Source of the DNA: Bacteroidaceae bacterium
Lineage (GTDB): Bacteria > Bacteroidota > Bacteroidia > Bacteroidales > Bacteroidaceae
Reading direction: 5' to 3'
Assembly: GCA_024398615.1 (NCBI GenBank)
Contig: JAKSIU010000005.1
Span: 1 to 64,000, forward strand
DNA length: 64,000 nt
The notes under the pieces: model-generated
What the model saw: only the letters and a program-made list of their open reading frames with translations
Told to the model about the DNA's origin: nothing
Database searches by the model: none
Part shown: positions 44,371 through 53,966 of the stretch, one piece after another
Layout of the letters: each line of letters begins with the position of its first letter
Numbering within the stretch: the stretch's first letter is position 1
Position numbers and translations under genes: made by a program

Positions 44371-45038
44371 AGAAACTTGAATCGAACATATTGAACATGG
44401 CACTGGTACTCACCCTCATTGCAGTGGTGGCTGCCGGTCTTCTGGCATGGGTCAACGGTGTTACCAGCGAACCCATAAGACAGATTAACGAAAAAACCGT
44501 TTCGGACGGTGTGAAGAGTGTGATTCTGGGCGACAGGGACATCGAGTTCACCGTGGCTCCGGCACAGGAAAAGAACGGTTTCGTTTTCCATAAGGTAATG
44601 GACGCCAACGGCAATCCTCTTGGCACTGCAGTAGAATCAGTCGATCCTAACGGTTTCGGCGGCAATCTGAAAGTAATGGTCGGCTTCGGCCCGGAAGGGG
44701 AGATCCTTGGATATCAGGTTCTTGAGCACTCCGAAACACCAGGACTCGGTGCACAGGCCGATGCCTGGTTCCGTCAGGCAAGTCAGGATGTAAAGGAACA
44801 GTCCGGTGTCGCCAACGTGATCCTGGGCCGTCCCGCCAAGGCCGGCAACCATAATATCATAGGCATGAATCCCGGTGATGACATGCTGGCAGTCAGCAAG
44901 GACGGAGGTCAGGTCGATGCCATTACAGCTTCAACCATCACATCAAAGGCGTTCCTGCGTGCTGTGAATGCCGCATACAAGGAACTGTTCGGATACACTG
45001 CAGCCGATGCTGTCAGCGGAGCTTCATCACAGAACTAA
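44367..45038 (+). CDS. rnfG: Electron transport complex subunit RnfG
   Basis: A 223-residue subunit with one N-terminal membrane helix (about 10-30) and a periplasmic FMN-binding domain. The attachment motif reads DAITASTITS (T190 likely), a variant of S/TGAT. GFGPEGEILGYQVLEHSETPGLG is the usual RnfG/NqrC segment. The ATG at 44367 overlaps the rnfD stop by 4 nt and has a GGGGAGG purine-rich stretch upstream, unusual in this generally SD-poor lineage. Confidence 0.94.
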   Translation: MKKLESNILNMALVLTLIAVVAAGLLAWVNGVTSEPIRQINEKTVSDGVKSVILGDRDIEFTVAPAQEKNGFVFHKVMDANGNPLGTAVESVDPNGFGGNLKVMVGFGPEGEILGYQVLEHSETPGLGAQADAWFRQASQDVKEQSGVANVILGRPAKAGNHNIIGMNPGDDMLAVSKDGGQVDAITASTITSKAFLRAVNAAYKELFGYTAADAVSGASSQN

Positions 45039-45053
45039 AAACCGTTTCAAGAC

Positions 45054-45644
45054 ATGAATTACTTCAAGACCATATTAAACGGAATCATTAAGGAGAATCC
45101 TACTTTCGTTCTCCTGCTGGGCATGTGCCCGACATTGGCCACCACGTCATCGGCCCTCAACGGTATGGGAATGGGCGTAGCGACAATGTTCGTGCTCATC
45201 TGTTCCAACGTGTTCATTTCGCTGCTGAAGAACCTCATTCCCGATGGAGTGAGAATACCATGCTATATTGTAGTCATAGCTTCGTTCGTTACCGTATTGC
45301 AGATGCTCATGCAGGCATACGTTCCGGATCTGTACAAGACTCTGGGCATCTTTATTCCGCTCATTGTGGTGAACTGCATAATCCTGGGTCGTGCCGAGGC
45401 TTTCGCAGCCAAGAACAATGTGCTGGCTTCTCTGTGTGACGGCGTCGGTATCGGCATAGGTTTCACCATTGCACTGACTCTGCTGGGCATGGTCCGCGAA
45501 CTGCTCGGCAAGGGCACATTCTTCGGTATGGAAGTCCTGCCGGCATCGACCAACATGCTGGTATTCGTGCTGGCTCCGGGCGCATTCATCACCTTGGGTC
45601 TGCTCATTGCGATTGTCAACTCATTCAAGAACAAAAAAGCATAA
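45054..45644 (+). CDS. rnfE: Electron transport complex subunit RnfE
   Basis: A 196-residue membrane subunit with six helices, part of the central RnfA-RnfE pair that binds a membrane-embedded iron-sulfur centre. The N terminus has ENPTFVLLLGMCPTLATTS with the conserved cysteine C25, and LGRAEAFAAKNNVLASLCDGVGIGIGF carries a second cysteine. It starts 15 nt after rnfG and ends 6 nt before rnfA. Confidence 0.95.
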   Translation: MNYFKTILNGIIKENPTFVLLLGMCPTLATTSSALNGMGMGVATMFVLICSNVFISLLKNLIPDGVRIPCYIVVIASFVTVLQMLMQAYVPDLYKTLGIFIPLIVVNCIILGRAEAFAAKNNVLASLCDGVGIGIGFTIALTLLGMVRELLGKGTFFGMEVLPASTNMLVFVLAPGAFITLGLLIAIVNSFKNKKA

Positions 45645-45650
45645 CCGGAC

Positions 45651-46271
45651 ATGGCATATTTTCTCATATTCATCTCGGCGATTTTCGTCAATAACATTGT
45701 CCTTTCGCAGTTCCTTGGCATATGTCCTTTCCTTGGAGTGTCAAAGAAGATATCTACCGCTGCCGGCATGGGAATAGCAGTGACATTCGTGCTGGTTTTT
45801 GCTGTCATCGTAACCTATGCACTGCAGACCTGGGTGCTCAATCCTTTGGGGCTGGGCTATCTGCAGACCATTCTGTTCATTCTGGTCATAGCCGGTCTGG
45901 TTCAGATGCTGGAAACCGTACTGAAAAAAATGTCCCCGTCTCTTTATCAGGCACTTGGCATTTTCCTGCCGCTCATCACTACCAACTGCTGTATCCTTGG
46001 CGTTTCAATTCTGGTAGCCAACGGCACATACAATGCACAGGGTCTGGAACCGTCACTTCTGGTCGGTGTACTCTATGCATTCTCAACGGCATTAGGTTTT
46101 GCTCTGGCTCTGATAATCTTTGCCGGAATACGTGAACAGCTTGCTACGGTCAACATCCCGAAGGGCATGCAGGGCATGTCAATCGCCCTTATCACTGCCG
46201 GTCTGCTGGCAATGGCATTCATGGGCTTCAGCGGCGTTGACCATGGTCTTGCTTTGGCATTCGGTCATTGA
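45651..46271 (+). CDS. rnfA: Electron transport complex subunit RnfA
   Basis: A 206-residue six-helix membrane subunit, paralogous to RnfE. It has FVNNIVLSQFLGICPFLGVSKK (first conserved cysteine, C25) and LPLITTNCCILGVSILVANGTYN (second). It is the last core gene of the order B-C-D-G-E-A. A flavinylated lipoprotein reductase begins 33 nt downstream with no terminator visible between. Confidence 0.95.
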   Translation: MAYFLIFISAIFVNNIVLSQFLGICPFLGVSKKISTAAGMGIAVTFVLVFAVIVTYALQTWVLNPLGLGYLQTILFILVIAGLVQMLETVLKKMSPSLYQALGIFLPLITTNCCILGVSILVANGTYNAQGLEPSLLVGVLYAFSTALGFALALIIFAGIREQLATVNIPKGMQGMSIALITAGLLAMAFMGFSGVDHGLALAFGH

Positions 46272-46304
46272 TGATCAATTTAAAAATAACCAAAACCCAA
46301 CCCA

Positions 46305-48806
46305 ATGAAAAGACTCTCACTGATTTTCCCGGTTCTTCTGCTGGCTGCCTGTTCTCAGGCACCTCAAGATGGAAATGTTCTGCAGAACGGTAAATACACG
46401 GCTCTCGGATTGAATTTCGAAGAGCCGGTTCAGGCAACCGTCACTGTCCGCAAACACAGGATTGCTGACATTCAGATTACAGACGGCGGTAAGACTTACG
46501 ACCAGTATAAGTCTGCATACAAAATCGTATCGGATCGCATTATTGAGGCACAGAACACTGACGTTGACGGTGTAACAAGTGCAACCTATTCATCAAATGC
46601 AGTCAAGGAAGCTGTTGGGCGCGCATTGGCACAGGCCCGCGGTGAAATGCCGGTTGCCAAGGAAAAGGACCCCGTCAAGTTCAATCCCGGTACATATACA
46701 GGCCAGGCTAAGGGCTATGGAGGCCAGGTGCAGGTCAAGGTGACTTTCAGCGAAGATTCGGTCACAAACGTGACTGTAGGTCAGCAGCGTGAGACTGCTC
46801 ATGTTGGAGATGTGGCATTCAGTCATATGACGGACCGTATCGTCAAGGCAAACGGAACCGGAGTTGACGGTGTGACAGGTGCAACATTCTCAAGTCATGC
46901 AGTCAAAGCCGCTGTCAATGATGCAGCAGTCCAGGCAGGCGTTACCAATCTGAATGCATTCATGCAGAACAGATTCGAGTATCCTGTTCCCGAGCCATGG
47001 GAAATTTCCAGAGATGTCATAATAATAGGTGCCGGTGGCGCCGGACTCTGTGCCGGAGCTCAGGCCGCTCAGGACGGAAATACAGTCCTTATTATTGAGA
47101 AAAACTATGAGATGGGTGGTAATACCCTTGTCTCCGGAGGTATTTACCAGAGCGTTGACCATAGTCTTGTATGGGAGGCTGACAGACCGGATGCCACAAC
47201 AGCAATCGGCTTTGACGGCAAAATGCACAATAAGGTTCGTTCGACAGTCGGTTGCGTGAATGACCTGAAAGTCATTTTGGGCTGGAACGAGGAACCTTTT
47301 GATGAATCCTATTACAAGGATCACGAGTTCGTGGCTGGCGATATAGTGGAACAGGCAAAGCACGGAGTGCATCAGGATTTCCTGCCAACTCTTAAAGAAC
47401 TCAAGGGCGAGATTTCCGCATACCTCAAGTATGCCGAGCCCAAGCTTGCAAAGGGAATGCCGGAAAACCAGCTTATCCAGTTCTCCACTACCAATCTTCA
47501 TATCTTCCAGACATATTATGGCGGTTTGCGCCAGAGCGTTGACAAGAACGAATGGATTCATGGCGATTATGAACTGATCAGACAGTTTGTAGAGGAAGGC
47601 GAACAGCTCAAGCCATGGCTCATGGAAATGGGCGTCGGCTTTACCGACAGCCAGTCAACGCTGGTTGGTGCTCTGTGGTATCGCGGAAATACAATGACAG
47701 GTTGGCATGGTACGTTTATGGGTATGGAAGGAAGTGCTTCAGGTAATTGGGGCTCATACGTCATGGCACCGTATTCGACAATCATGAATGCCAATGCCGA
47801 TAATATGGTCATGCTTTATACCGGTGCAGAGGAATTGATTTTCGAGAATGGACGTGTCTGCGGAGTGAAGGCTACACGTGATGACGGAACCAAGGTCATT
47901 GCCCATGCAAATAAGGGTGTCATCATTGCAACAGGCGGATACGCGGCAAATATCCAGAAGGTTCTCAAAACCAACAAGTACTGGTCACGTCAGTATCTGT
48001 CACCTACAATAGGTACTACTAACCGTTCATCGCTACGTGGAGACGGTCTTGATATGGCTCAGGCTGTCGGTGCTGCCACTGTCGGTATGGGATATACCCA
48101 GCTCCTGCCATTGGCTTATTCTGTGGACGGAGCCATTGCATTCGGTGGAGTGGAGAGTGCCGTATTCATAAGTCCGGCAACCGGAAAACGTTATATTGAC
48201 GAATGTTCCGAACGTGACGTGCTTTCGTTGGCTGCCTTCCGTAACGGAATAGATAAGGATAATTCGAAGGGTGTATTCCTGTATGTAACCCGCGGCTTTG
48301 GCATGGGCTTTGCAGGAATGGGAGCTTTTGGAGGTGATAATCCCGGCAAGGAATGGGGACGCAAGGGCTCGCAGCTTGGCGAACTGTTCCAGGAAATTGG
48401 CCTTGAAACCGATGCTGAAACTGTCAGACAGACCATACGCAACTATGATATGGCCGTTATGGAAGGCCGCGAACCTGAAGATGCAGGCAAACGTCATCCC
48501 ATTGACCTTATCGGCAATGTCCGTCGTAATGCTGACGGCAGTTATGACAAGGACAGTTACGATCTTGAGAATGCCAATCTGCGTGTACGTCTGATGGCAC
48601 CTTCGACTCATCACACTATGGGTGGACTTAAGGTAGACCTTGACCGTCACGTGCTTGACGAAAACGGCAAGATTATTCCCGGACTCTATGCTGCGGGTGA
48701 AGTTACTGGAGGATTCTTTGGCGGTAACCGTCTTGGAGGTAATGCTCTGACAGAAGTTATGGCATCGGGTCGAATTGCAGCCCGTTCAGTACAGAAGGAC
48801 AATTGA
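46305..48806 (+). CDS. Lipoprotein flavin reductase: two FMN-binding domains plus fumarate-reductase-like FAD domain
   Basis: An 833-residue extracytosolic lipoprotein (lipobox LAAC, C16). Two FMN-binding domains follow in tandem: residues about 28-110 with VDGVTSATYSS (likely flavinylated T94) and about 128-212 with VDGVTGATFSS (T194), both ApbE-type targets. From about 235 a fumarate reductase/urocanate reductase-like FAD domain begins (IIIGAGGAG, 240-247), with SERDVLS, HHTMGG and GNRLGG supplying the catalytic Arg/His set. It would take electrons, probably from Rnf via periplasmic flavins, and reduce a small alkene-containing acceptor. The acceptor is unknown. Co-transcription with rnf is likely. 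Confidence 0.85.
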   Translation: MKRLSLIFPVLLLAACSQAPQDGNVLQNGKYTALGLNFEEPVQATVTVRKHRIADIQITDGGKTYDQYKSAYKIVSDRIIEAQNTDVDGVTSATYSSNAVKEAVGRALAQARGEMPVAKEKDPVKFNPGTYTGQAKGYGGQVQVKVTFSEDSVTNVTVGQQRETAHVGDVAFSHMTDRIVKANGTGVDGVTGATFSSHAVKAAVNDAAVQAGVTNLNAFMQNRFEYPVPEPWEISRDVIIIGAGGAGLCAGAQAAQDGNTVLIIEKNYEMGGNTLVSGGIYQSVDHSLVWEADRPDATTAIGFDGKMHNKVRSTVGCVNDLKVILGWNEEPFDESYYKDHEFVAGDIVEQAKHGVHQDFLPTLKELKGEISAYLKYAEPKLAKGMPENQLIQFSTTNLHIFQTYYGGLRQSVDKNEWIHGDYELIRQFVEEGEQLKPWLMEMGVGFTDSQSTLVGALWYRGNTMTGWHGTFMGMEGSASGNWGSYVMAPYSTIMNANADNMVMLYTGAEELIFENGRVCGVKATRDDGTKVIAHANKGVIIATGGYAANIQKVLKTNKYWSRQYLSPTIGTTNRSSLRGDGLDMAQAVGAATVGMGYTQLLPLAYSVDGAIAFGGVESAVFISPATGKRYIDECSERDVLSLAAFRNGIDKDNSKGVFLYVTRGFGMGFAGMGAFGGDNPGKEWGRKGSQLGELFQEIGLETDAETVRQTIRNYDMAVMEGREPEDAGKRHPIDLIGNVRRNADGSYDKDSYDLENANLRVRLMAPSTHHTMGGLKVDLDRHVLDENGKIIPGLYAAGEVTGGFFGGNRLGGNALTEVMASGRIAARSVQKDN

Positions 48807-48815
48807 TTTGAAACA

Positions 48816-49736
48816 ATGATAGCTTTCCCGAATGCGAAGATAAACATAGGACTCAATGTCGTGCGCAAGCGTGAAGACGGCTACCACGACATAGAGACCG
48901 TGTTCTATCCTGTGAACCTGCAGGACGCGCTTGAGGTGTCGCTTATGCGCCCGCTTGATCCGTCACAGCTTATTGCACGTATCGAGGCCGGCAAACTGGT
49001 CCAGCCTGACGATGCGCTGCCGTTCTTCAAGTCACGTCGCAAGAAGGAAAGCCTGCCGTGCTGCCAGCTTGAAATGTCGGGTATTGACAACCCTTTCCCG
49101 GCACAGGACAATCTGGTTGTCAAGGCCTATATGATGATGCTTGAGGACTTTGATCTTCCGGCAATCGACATCAGACTCTACAAGCATATCCCAACCGGTG
49201 CAGGACTAGGCGGCGGGTCATCGGACTGCGCTTCCATGCTGGATCTGCTGAACCGTCGCTTCAATCTGCGACTCAGGGACAGCGCTCTGGAACGCTATGC
49301 CGCACGCTTGGGCTCGGACTGTCCATTCTTCATTTCCGGTCAGCCGTCACTTGCCACTGGTCGTGGAGAAATACTCAAACCGGTCAAACTGTCGCTTGCC
49401 GGCTATACTATCCTCCTGGTAAAGCCCGATGTGCATGTGAGCACGTCGCAGGCATATGCAGGCGTGACTCCGCACGAACCTGAACTGTCGCTGGAGGAAA
49501 GCATTATGCGTCCTGTCGAAGAGTGGAAAGATTGCGTCAATAACGATTTTGAACCGTCTGTCTTCGATCGTTTTCCGGTACTGGCTGAGATTAAGGAGAA
49601 ACTTTACTCTCTTGGAGCTGTCTATGCGTCAATGACCGGTTCCGGTTCGACTGTCTATGGCCTGTTCAGCAAACCGTTGGATTATCCACAGGACCTGTTC
49701 AAAAATATGTTCACATGTCAGCGTGAACTCTTTTGA
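48816..49736 (+). CDS. ispE: 4-diphosphocytidyl-2-C-methyl-D-erythritol kinase
   Basis: A 306-residue GHMP kinase of the non-mevalonate isoprenoid pathway. Motifs: FPNAKINIGLNVVRKREDGYHDIETVF at the N terminus, the ATP loop PTGAGLGGGSSDCASM, and MTGSGSTVYGLF near the C terminus. Length is slightly above average, with an insertion around KSRRKKESLPCCQLE. It follows the reductase by 9 nt, so it may be partly read from the rnf promoter. Confidence 0.95.
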   Translation: MIAFPNAKINIGLNVVRKREDGYHDIETVFYPVNLQDALEVSLMRPLDPSQLIARIEAGKLVQPDDALPFFKSRRKKESLPCCQLEMSGIDNPFPAQDNLVVKAYMMMLEDFDLPAIDIRLYKHIPTGAGLGGGSSDCASMLDLLNRRFNLRLRDSALERYAARLGSDCPFFISGQPSLATGRGEILKPVKLSLAGYTILLVKPDVHVSTSQAYAGVTPHEPELSLEESIMRPVEEWKDCVNNDFEPSVFDRFPVLAEIKEKLYSLGAVYASMTGSGSTVYGLFSKPLDYPQDLFKNMFTCQRELF

Positions 49737-49763
49737 ATAATCCGGGTCAATAGTCTATCTTTG
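49732..49763 (+). promoter_or_regulatory. Promoter for dnaB
   Basis: TTTG at 49732-49735 and TATCTTTG at 49756-49763 with 20 nt between, a full consensus. The -33 element overlaps the ispE stop codon. Confidence 0.7.
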
Positions 49764-49816
49764 TCGTCCCGTCTTTAGAAAACGGGCCGAAATTCACGTC
49801 AATATTGGAAGCCGCC

Positions 49817-51322
49817 ATGCCCGAACAGTCACAGAAACGCCGTCGTCCCCAAACGGACCAGAATATAGTCCTGAACCATTTGCAGCCACAGGCCCTCGAA
49901 CTTGAAGAGGCTGTTGTGGGTGCACTTATGATTGAACAGGATGCGTTTCCCAAGGTCAGCGACATACTGACGCCGGAATCCTTCTATGACCATAGACACA
50001 AGGTCATATATGAGGCGGTGGCCAACCTCTCACTGAACCAGCGTCCTATTGACATTCTGACAGTTACCGAACAGTTGCGTTCCAGCGGCACGCTGGAAGA
50101 GGCCGGAGGTCCGTTGTATGTCACACAGCTGGCCGGCAAGGTCACGTCATCGGCCCATATTGACTATCATGCTCGCATCATTGCGCAAAAGGCAATGGCC
50201 CGCGAACTGATAAGTTTTACCAGCGAAATCCAGAGTCTGGCTTTTGATGATACGACCGATATTTCCGAACTTCTGAACGATGCCGAGTCACGTCTGTTCC
50301 AGATTGCCCACAAGAACGTGAAGAAGGATTTCGAATCAATCGAAACGGTCCTTGACGAATCAATGAAGCGAATCCATACGGCATCCAAACGTGCTCAGGG
50401 TATGAGCGGACTGGCCAGTGGATTCAATGATTTGGACAACATCACATCGGGCTGGCAGAACTCCGACCTTATCATTCTGGCCGCGCGTCCTGCAATGGGC
50501 AAGACCGCTTTTGCCCTGTCCATGGCCAAGAATATTGCAGTGAACAATGAACAGCCGGTTGCCGTGTTCTCACTTGAAATGAGCAATGTGCAGCTGGTCA
50601 ACCGTCTTATCTCAAGCGTATGTGAGATACCGGGAAACAAGCTGCGTGACGGACGTCTGGCTCCATACGAATGGAAAGTTCTTGACAGCAAGGTGAATGC
50701 ATTGCAGAATGCTCCTATCTATCTGGATGATACTCCATCCCTGTCCATTACAGAATTCAGGACCAAGGCTATCCGCCTTAAGAACGAGCATGACATAAAG
50801 CTCATAATCATAGACTATCTGCAGCTGATGAACGCCAGCGGCATTCGTTTCGGAAACCGTCAGGAGGAAATCAGCACCATCTCCCGTAACCTCAAGGGTA
50901 TTGCCAAGGAGCTGGATATACCGATTATCGCGCTCTCGCAGCTGAACCGTGGCGTGGAGGGTCGTGAGGGCTATGAGGGCAAGAGACCGATGCTGAGCGA
51001 TTTGCGTGAATCGGGCGCTATCGAGCAGGATGCCGATATCGTATGCTTCATACATCGTCCTGAGTATTACAAGATTTATGAGGACAATAACCATAATGAT
51101 CTTCATGGTGTTGCCGAGATTATCATAGCCAAGCATCGTAACGGTGGAGTGGGTGACGTGCGTCTGTCATTCCGCAGTGATCTGGCTCTGTTCGACAATA
51201 TTGGCGGTGGTGGCAAGGGCAGTGTCCGCCGATCCAAGATGAACGAGGACGAGCCGCTTCCTGACGATCCGCTGGAGGGCTCATCTCCTGTCCCTGACAA
51301 TATGGGCGACTACCCGTTCTGA
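49817..51322 (+). CDS. dnaB: Replicative DNA helicase DnaB
   Basis: A 501-residue hexameric helicase that unwinds DNA at the replication fork. The N-terminal DnaG-interacting domain (about 20-130) is followed by a RecA-like motor with Walker A ARPAMGKTAF and motifs LIIIDYLQLM, RNLKGIAKELDIPIIALSQLNRGVEGR and the H4 region SGAIEQDADIV. The C terminus carries a 40-residue charged tail. The ATG at 49817 is used; a TTG four codons upstream is also in frame. Confidence 0.96.
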   Translation: MPEQSQKRRRPQTDQNIVLNHLQPQALELEEAVVGALMIEQDAFPKVSDILTPESFYDHRHKVIYEAVANLSLNQRPIDILTVTEQLRSSGTLEEAGGPLYVTQLAGKVTSSAHIDYHARIIAQKAMARELISFTSEIQSLAFDDTTDISELLNDAESRLFQIAHKNVKKDFESIETVLDESMKRIHTASKRAQGMSGLASGFNDLDNITSGWQNSDLIILAARPAMGKTAFALSMAKNIAVNNEQPVAVFSLEMSNVQLVNRLISSVCEIPGNKLRDGRLAPYEWKVLDSKVNALQNAPIYLDDTPSLSITEFRTKAIRLKNEHDIKLIIIDYLQLMNASGIRFGNRQEEISTISRNLKGIAKELDIPIIALSQLNRGVEGREGYEGKRPMLSDLRESGAIEQDADIVCFIHRPEYYKIYEDNNHNDLHGVAEIIIAKHRNGGVGDVRLSFRSDLALFDNIGGGGKGSVRRSKMNEDEPLPDDPLEGSSPVPDNMGDYPF

Positions 51323-51405
51323 CATCTCCTGTTTCCGTGGCCGGTCCATTGCGTCCGGCTTCAATTTTGTATGCGTGTTTTTTCTATAAGGTGCAAATAA
51401 TTTTG

Positions 51406-51413
51406 TACCTTTG
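51406..51413 (+). promoter_or_regulatory. -7 box (TACCTTTG) for pheT-yebC
   Basis: TACCTTTG matches TAnnTTTG, 33 nt before the pheT ATG. The interval 51323-51405 shows no other feature. Confidence 0.55.
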
Positions 51414-51446
51414 CCCATCTGTACACAAAAACGGATTTTTTACACA

Positions 51447-53942
51447 ATGAACGTTTCATATAAATGGCTCAAGGAGTATGTTGATTTCGACATGACTCCG
51501 GACGAGGTTGCAGCAGCGCTTACATCGGTAGGCCTTGAAGTTGACGGTGTTGAAGAAGTTCAGTCTGTAAAGGGCGGACTCAAGGATATAGTGATAGGTC
51601 AGGTCCTGACCTGTGTGGAACATCCCAATTCTGACCATCTGCATGTCACAACGGTTGATCTGGGTGATGGCGGCGAGCCGCAGCAGATTGTCTGCGGTGC
51701 TCCCAATGTGGCGCAGGGTCAGAAAGTCGTGGTTGCCACATTGGGTGCCAAGATTTATGAAGGTGACGAATGCTTCACAATCAAGCCGTCCAAACTGCGT
51801 GGTGTCGAATCAAAGGGCATGCTCTGCTCTCAGAAGGAACTTGGACTTGGGACCGATCATTCCGGTATCATGGTACTGCCCGACGACGCTGTTCCCGGCA
51901 CTCCTGCTGCACAGTATTTCAATCTGGAATCGGACTTTGTCATCGAGGTTGACATTACCCCGAATCATGCCGATGCTTGCTCACATTGGGGCGTAGCACG
52001 CGATTTCTACGCATGGCTCCTGCAGAACGGAAAGCAGACCGCACTGCACCGTCCGTCGGACGAAACGTTCAAGGTTGACAGTCACTCGTTGGAAATTCCT
52101 GTCGAGGTTATGAATGCGGAGGCATGCCCGCGTTACGCAGGTGTCAGCATCAAGGGCGTGACCGTAAAGGAAAGTCCGGAATGGCTCAAGAACCGACTCT
52201 CAACCATCGGACTCCATCCAATCAATAACATTGTTGACGTTACCAACTACATACTGTTCGCTTACGGACAGCCGCTTCACAGCTTTGATGCTGACCGCAT
52301 CAAGGGTGGCAAGGTGGTTGTAAGGACCATGCCGGAAGGCACTCTGTTCACAACTCTTGACGGCATTGAAAGAAAGCTGTCTGAACGCGACCTGATGATT
52401 TGCAACGCTCAGGAACCTATGTGTCTGGCCGGAGTGTTCGGCGGACTGGAATCTGGTATCAGCGATTCGACGGTCAATGTGTTCCTGGAGAGCGCATACT
52501 TCCATCCTACCTGGATTCGCAAGAGCGCACGCCGTCATGGACTGAGCACTGACGCCAGTTTCCGTTTCGAGCGTGGCATTGACCCCAACGGTGTCATCTA
52601 TGCTCTGAAACAGGCAGCCATGATGATCAAGGAACTTGCCGGAGGTGAGATAGCTATGGAAATCACAGACACTTATCCAGCCCCGATGCAGGATTTCGAA
52701 GTCGACTTCCAGTTCGATTATGCTGACCGTCTCATAGGTAAGGTTCTGGACCGTCAGGTCATGAAGAACATTGTTGAGAATCTTGGCATAAAGGTAACTG
52801 AATTCAACGCAAACGGCATGAAACTTATGGTTCCGCCTTTCCGCGTTGACGTTCAGCGTCCCTGTGATATAGTTGAGGAAATACTTAGAATATACGGATA
52901 TAACAACATTGATTTCGGAAAGTCAGTCCAGTCAAGCCTGACCGTACAGGGTGAGGTTGACCGTTCGCACAAGATGCAGGATCTGGTATCGGAGCAACTT
53001 GTAGGTTGCGGATTCAATGAAATCCTGAACAACTCGCTGACACGTGCTGCATATTATGACGGCATGACCAACTGTCCTCCCGAAAAGCTTGTCCGTCTTA
53101 TGAACCCGCTCAGTGCCGATCTGAATGTACTGCGTCAGTCCCTGCTGTTCGGTGGCCTGGAAAGCCTGTCACACAACATACGCCGTCAGAACGCCGACCT
53201 GAGGTTCTTCGAATTCGGAAAATGCTATTATTTCGATGCGGAAAAGCGTAAGGCAATCTCTGAGCCCGATGCAGAAGGAAAGCCCCAGAATCCTATCCGC
53301 GCCTATTCGGAAGACAACCGTCTGGGTATGTGGATTACCGGCAACCGCGTCGCCGATTCATGGGCACACGCTAATGAAAAGGCATCGGCCTATGAACTGA
53401 AGGCATACGTGCTGAACGTGTTCGCACGTCTTGGCCTTGGCAAGGACAAGTATCAGATAGAGGAGTTCAGTGACGATATCTTCCAGGATGGTCTGCGTTA
53501 CAAGCTGCGTTCCGGCAAGACTCTGGCCGAACTTGGAACCGTAAAGCGCACACTGCTCAAGATGACCGATGTTGATAATGAGGTGTTCTTTGCCGATATC
53601 CGTTGGGATGAGCTCATGAAGGCTACCAGAAAGAATAAGGTAAGCTATACCGAACTGCCCAAATATCCGGCCGTACGTCGTGACCTGGCCCTGCTCATTG
53701 ACAGCAGCATCAAGTTCCAGGATATTGAACGTCTGGCTTTCCAGACTGAAAACAAGCTGCTCAAGCAGGTTTCCCTGTTCGATGTCTATGAGGGCAAGAA
53801 TCTTGAGGTTGGCAAGAAGAGCTACGCAGTAAGTTTCCTGCTGCAGGATGAATCGCAGACACTGAATGATGTCATGATTGAGAAGGTCATGGCCAAGCTC
53901 ATCAAGGCAATGCAGGAGAAACTTGATGCGAAACTGAGATAA
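51447..53942 (+). CDS. pheT: Phenylalanine--tRNA ligase beta subunit
   Basis: An 831-residue subunit of the alpha2-beta2 enzyme. Domains in order: N-terminal segment MNVSYKWLKEYVDF, EMAP/tRNA-binding domain (about 40-150, VIGQVLTCVEHPNSDHLHV), B3/B4 editing domain, B5 DNA-binding-like domain (around 400-480), a class II core-like region with FRFERGIDPNGV, and the FDX-ACB anticodon-binding domain at the end. The ATG at 51447 begins the conserved N terminus. pheS is elsewhere. yebC follows by 24 nt. Confidence 0.97.
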   Translation: MNVSYKWLKEYVDFDMTPDEVAAALTSVGLEVDGVEEVQSVKGGLKDIVIGQVLTCVEHPNSDHLHVTTVDLGDGGEPQQIVCGAPNVAQGQKVVVATLGAKIYEGDECFTIKPSKLRGVESKGMLCSQKELGLGTDHSGIMVLPDDAVPGTPAAQYFNLESDFVIEVDITPNHADACSHWGVARDFYAWLLQNGKQTALHRPSDETFKVDSHSLEIPVEVMNAEACPRYAGVSIKGVTVKESPEWLKNRLSTIGLHPINNIVDVTNYILFAYGQPLHSFDADRIKGGKVVVRTMPEGTLFTTLDGIERKLSERDLMICNAQEPMCLAGVFGGLESGISDSTVNVFLESAYFHPTWIRKSARRHGLSTDASFRFERGIDPNGVIYALKQAAMMIKELAGGEIAMEITDTYPAPMQDFEVDFQFDYADRLIGKVLDRQVMKNIVENLGIKVTEFNANGMKLMVPPFRVDVQRPCDIVEEILRIYGYNNIDFGKSVQSSLTVQGEVDRSHKMQDLVSEQLVGCGFNEILNNSLTRAAYYDGMTNCPPEKLVRLMNPLSADLNVLRQSLLFGGLESLSHNIRRQNADLRFFEFGKCYYFDAEKRKAISEPDAEGKPQNPIRAYSEDNRLGMWITGNRVADSWAHANEKASAYELKAYVLNVFARLGLGKDKYQIEEFSDDIFQDGLRYKLRSGKTLAELGTVKRTLLKMTDVDNEVFFADIRWDELMKATRKNKVSYTELPKYPAVRRDLALLIDSSIKFQDIERLAFQTENKLLKQVSLFDVYEGKNLEVGKKSYAVSFLLQDESQTLNDVMIEKVMAKLIKAMQEKLDAKLR

Positions 53943-53966
53943 TCATAACAAATAAATACATTCACA

